Positions 4,900 to 6,785 of a stretch of 6,785 nucleotides of DNA are shown one piece after another (the first letter of the stretch is position 1; the number at the start of each line of letters is the position of its first letter). The notes beneath the pieces are model-generated. The model saw only the letters and a program-made list of their open reading frames with translations. It ran no database searches and was not told the origin of the DNA. The translations under genes were made by a program, and so were the position numbers. Source of the stretch: Clostridia bacterium (GTDB taxonomy: Bacteria; Bacillota; Clostridia; Oscillospirales; CAG-272); NCBI GenBank assembly GCA_017559555.1, contig JAFYRH010000029.1, forward strand, positions 1-6,785. The letters are read 5' to 3'.

Positions 4900-6785
4900 A
4901 ATTTTCATTTTCAACAAAAGGTTGGCACAACCATACCTTTGAAGAGTTTTGCGATATTGCCTCAGAAATGAATTTTCAAGGCATTGAATTGCATAACATT
5001 AACAACCGCCTTTTTGCGGACAGGGACGGTGCTTTCTATAACTATGCCGCCGCCTCCACAGTTCGTCGTTTATACGAAAAGAAATTGAGCATTCCGTGCA
5101 TCGATGTTATTTGTAACCCCTCCGATGCCACTCAAAAGGAGGCTTGCATCGCCGAAATTCGCAAATGTATGGAGATTGCCTCCAATTTGCATATTCCCAA
5201 CATTCGTCTGCGCGCAAATGTTGCCGAAGACGAGGACTCTGCCTTTGCCAACACTGCGGCGGTAATTGCTTCGTTGTTATCCGAAATTGAACAAAACGGC
5301 GTAACACTTTTGATGGAAACAGCAGGTTTGTTTGCCAAAACCGAAAAATTGCGTGCATTGCTTGATAGCTTTGCATCCGATTATTTGGCTTCTCTTTGGA
5401 ACTTCTCTGCCGCTTATTTTGAGGGTGGTGAGTCACCCGAGCAAATTATCAAAAACCTTGGTGCATACGTTCGTCACGTCCATATCAATGATGCAAAAAG
5501 AGTAGGGAATGAGATTGAATATTGCCTGCTCGGAGAAGGCGAGTTGCCCATTAAGGAAATGATGCTCGCTTTGCGTTCGGTCAACTATGACGGCTTCCTC
5601 TCCCTTGTTTGGGATCCTGCTTGGTGCGAAGAGCTTGACGATATGGAGATCATTTTTTCGCAATTTGTTGGTTTTATGAGCCAATTCAGTGATCCTTCTC
5701 GCAACGAAAAGACCTTGTATTACAACCGTGCACACACGGGTAAGTTCGTGTGGAAGAAAGACCTTCTCATTGATGCGACCTTCTCGCAGGTGCTTGACCG
5801 TATGGTTGAGGAATTCCCCGACCAATATGCATTTAAGTATACAACCCTTGATTATACACGTACGTATAGCGAATTCCGCGATGACGTAGACGAATTTGCG
5901 CGTTCTTTGATTGCTCTTGGCGTAAAAGCCGGTTCACACGTAGCCGTTTGGGCATCTAACGTTCCGCAATGGTATATTGCCTTTTGGGCAACTGTAAAGC
6001 TGGGTGCCGTTCTTGTAACCGTAAATACCGCCTATAAGATTCACGAAGCAGAATATCTGCTCAAGCAATCGGATACGCATACGCTGATTTTGACCGAGGG
6101 CTCTAAAGATACGCACTACGGTAAAATCATTGCAGAACTTTGCCCCGAACTGGAAAAGCTGAAGCCCGGCACTGCTTTGCACAGCAAGCGCCTGCCTTTC
6201 TTACGTAACGTTATTACTGTTGGATTCAAGCAAAAAGGGTGCATGGATTGGAACGATGCACTTGAACGCGCGGCGCAGGTTCCCGTAAGTGAAGTTTACC
6301 GTATGGCGGCTGCCGTCGATAAGGATGACGTTTGCAATATGCAATATACGTCCGGCACAACGGGATTTCCCAAGGGCGTTATGCTTACGCACTATAACGT
6401 GGTCAACAACGGTAAATATATCGGCGACCATATGGATCTTTCTACGGCTGACCGTATGATGATTCAAGTCCCTATGTTCCATTGCTTTGGCATGGTGCTC
6501 TCAATGACAGCATCGATGACACACGGTGCAACGATGATGCCGCTGCCGTATTTTTCACCCAAGCCGGCTCTGGCTTGTGTTCATAATGAACACATCACCG
6601 CGTTCAACGGTGTTCCCACAATGTTTATTGCAATGATGGAGCATCCCGACTTTGCAAAAACCGATTTCTCTTATATGCGCATCGGCATTATGGCAGGCTC
6701 GAACTGTCCTGCAGACCTGATGAAAAAGGCGACCGAAGTCATGAATATGAAGGAAATCGTCTCTGTTTACGGTCAAACCGAGGCT
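4896..6785 (+). CDS. Fusion of xylose-isomerase-like TIM barrel and AMP-forming acyl-CoA synthetase, 3' end missing
   Basis: One uninterrupted frame of 630 codons runs from the ATG at 4896 off the right edge. The start overlaps the previous stop (ATGA) and has GAGGAGG at 4882-4888. Residues 1 to about 260 resemble the sugar-phosphate isomerase/AP-endonuclease-2 barrel: LLMETAG (E141), HVHIND (194-199) and GEGELPIKEMM. Two usual metal-site positions look changed: LWNFSA at 167-172 where an Asp and His are common, and LVWDP at 237-241 where a Glu is common. From about residue 295 the protein is an adenylate-forming ligase: FSQVLDRMVEEFPDQ, the ATP-binding loop YTSGTTGFPKG (484-494), PMFHCFGMV, NGVPTMFIAMM, GIMAGSNCP and YGQTEA (625-630), resembling YngI-like medium/branched-chain acyl-CoA synthetases. 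By family length the whole protein should be near 840 residues. Ligases of this class convert acid, ATP and CoA to acyl-CoA, AMP and PPi. The neighbours suggest a branched short-chain acid such as isovalerate (inference). Confidence 0.88.
   Translation, partial: MKFSFSTKGWHNHTFEEFCDIASEMNFQGIELHNINNRLFADRDGAFYNYAAASTVRRLYEKKLSIPCIDVICNPSDATQKEACIAEIRKCMEIASNLHIPNIRLRANVAEDEDSAFANTAAVIASLLSEIEQNGVTLLMETAGLFAKTEKLRALLDSFASDYLASLWNFSAAYFEGGESPEQIIKNLGAYVRHVHINDAKRVGNEIEYCLLGEGELPIKEMMLALRSVNYDGFLSLVWDPAWCEELDDMEIIFSQFVGFMSQFSDPSRNEKTLYYNRAHTGKFVWKKDLLIDATFSQVLDRMVEEFPDQYAFKYTTLDYTRTYSEFRDDVDEFARSLIALGVKAGSHVAVWASNVPQWYIAFWATVKLGAVLVTVNTAYKIHEAEYLLKQSDTHTLILTEGSKDTHYGKIIAELCPELEKLKPGTALHSKRLPFLRNVITVGFKQKGCMDWNDALERAAQVPVSEVYRMAAAVDKDDVCNMQYTSGTTGFPKGVMLTHYNVVNNGKYIGDHMDLSTADRMMIQVPMFHCFGMVLSMTASMTHGATMMPLPYFSPKPALACVHNEHITAFNGVPTMFIAMMEHPDFAKTDFSYMRIGIMAGSNCPADLMKKATEVMNMKEIVSVYGQTEA

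Noticed and set aside
5640..5790. A possible frameshift or missed gene boundary between the barrel and ligase domains
   Set aside because: The frame is continuous, with sensible codons and no ribosome binding site or start suited to a separate ligase gene, so a true fusion is the simpler reading.

Overview
The window looks like a piece of chromosome from an anaerobic, low-to-mid GC Bacillota (Clostridia-type) bacterium. The evidence is a T-box leader ending in an intrinsic terminator, strong AGGAG-type ribosome binding sites, tightly coupled genes, and a ferredoxin-dependent 2-oxoacid oxidoreductase of the kind found in strict anaerobes. All recognisable genes are on the + strand, and genus cannot be assigned from the sequence alone.

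Region 1 (1-3145) is one gene cluster: the C-terminal part of a branched-chain 2-oxoacid:ferredoxin oxidoreductase alpha subunit (vorB, cut by the left edge), its TPP-binding beta subunit (759-1520), its gamma subunit (1517-2050), and a branched-chain aminotransferase (ilvE, 2075-3145). The first three genes overlap by 1 and 4 bases, and ilvE follows after 24 bases. Together they interconvert branched-chain acyl-CoA, 2-oxoacid and amino acid (Val/Ile/Leu). The small ferredoxin-like delta subunit usual for this family is not in the window.

Region 2 (3146-3513) holds no gene but is densely regulatory. It contains a sigma-70-type promoter with exact consensus hexamers (TTGACA, 17 bp, TATAAT), a 10-bp motif repeated three times at exact 27-bp steps around it, and a complete T-box riboswitch. 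The T-box has a Stem I with AGAGAG and GGTG elements, a 7-nt tRNA-acceptor bulge (TGGTACC), and mutually exclusive antiterminator and terminator. The best reading of the specifier codon is CTC, leucine.

Region 3 (3514-6785) is the T-box-controlled operon. Its first gene (3514-4899) resembles 2-isopropylmalate synthase (LeuA) and keeps the leucine-binding regulatory domain, but its catalytic-domain signature residues are replaced, so it is probably not a 2-isopropylmalate synthase. It overlaps by 4 bases an unusual fusion gene (4896 to beyond the right edge) that joins a xylose-isomerase-like TIM barrel to an AMP-forming acyl-CoA synthetase.

Working model (inference): the ligase activates a branched acid such as isovalerate to its CoA ester, the VOR enzyme carboxylates it reductively to the 2-oxoacid, and IlvE aminates it to leucine. 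The operon would be switched on when leucyl-tRNA is uncharged. The LeuA-like protein could supply leucine sensing or feedback. The pseudoenzyme plus the TIM-barrel/ligase fusion under a leucine T-box is the most unusual part of the window.
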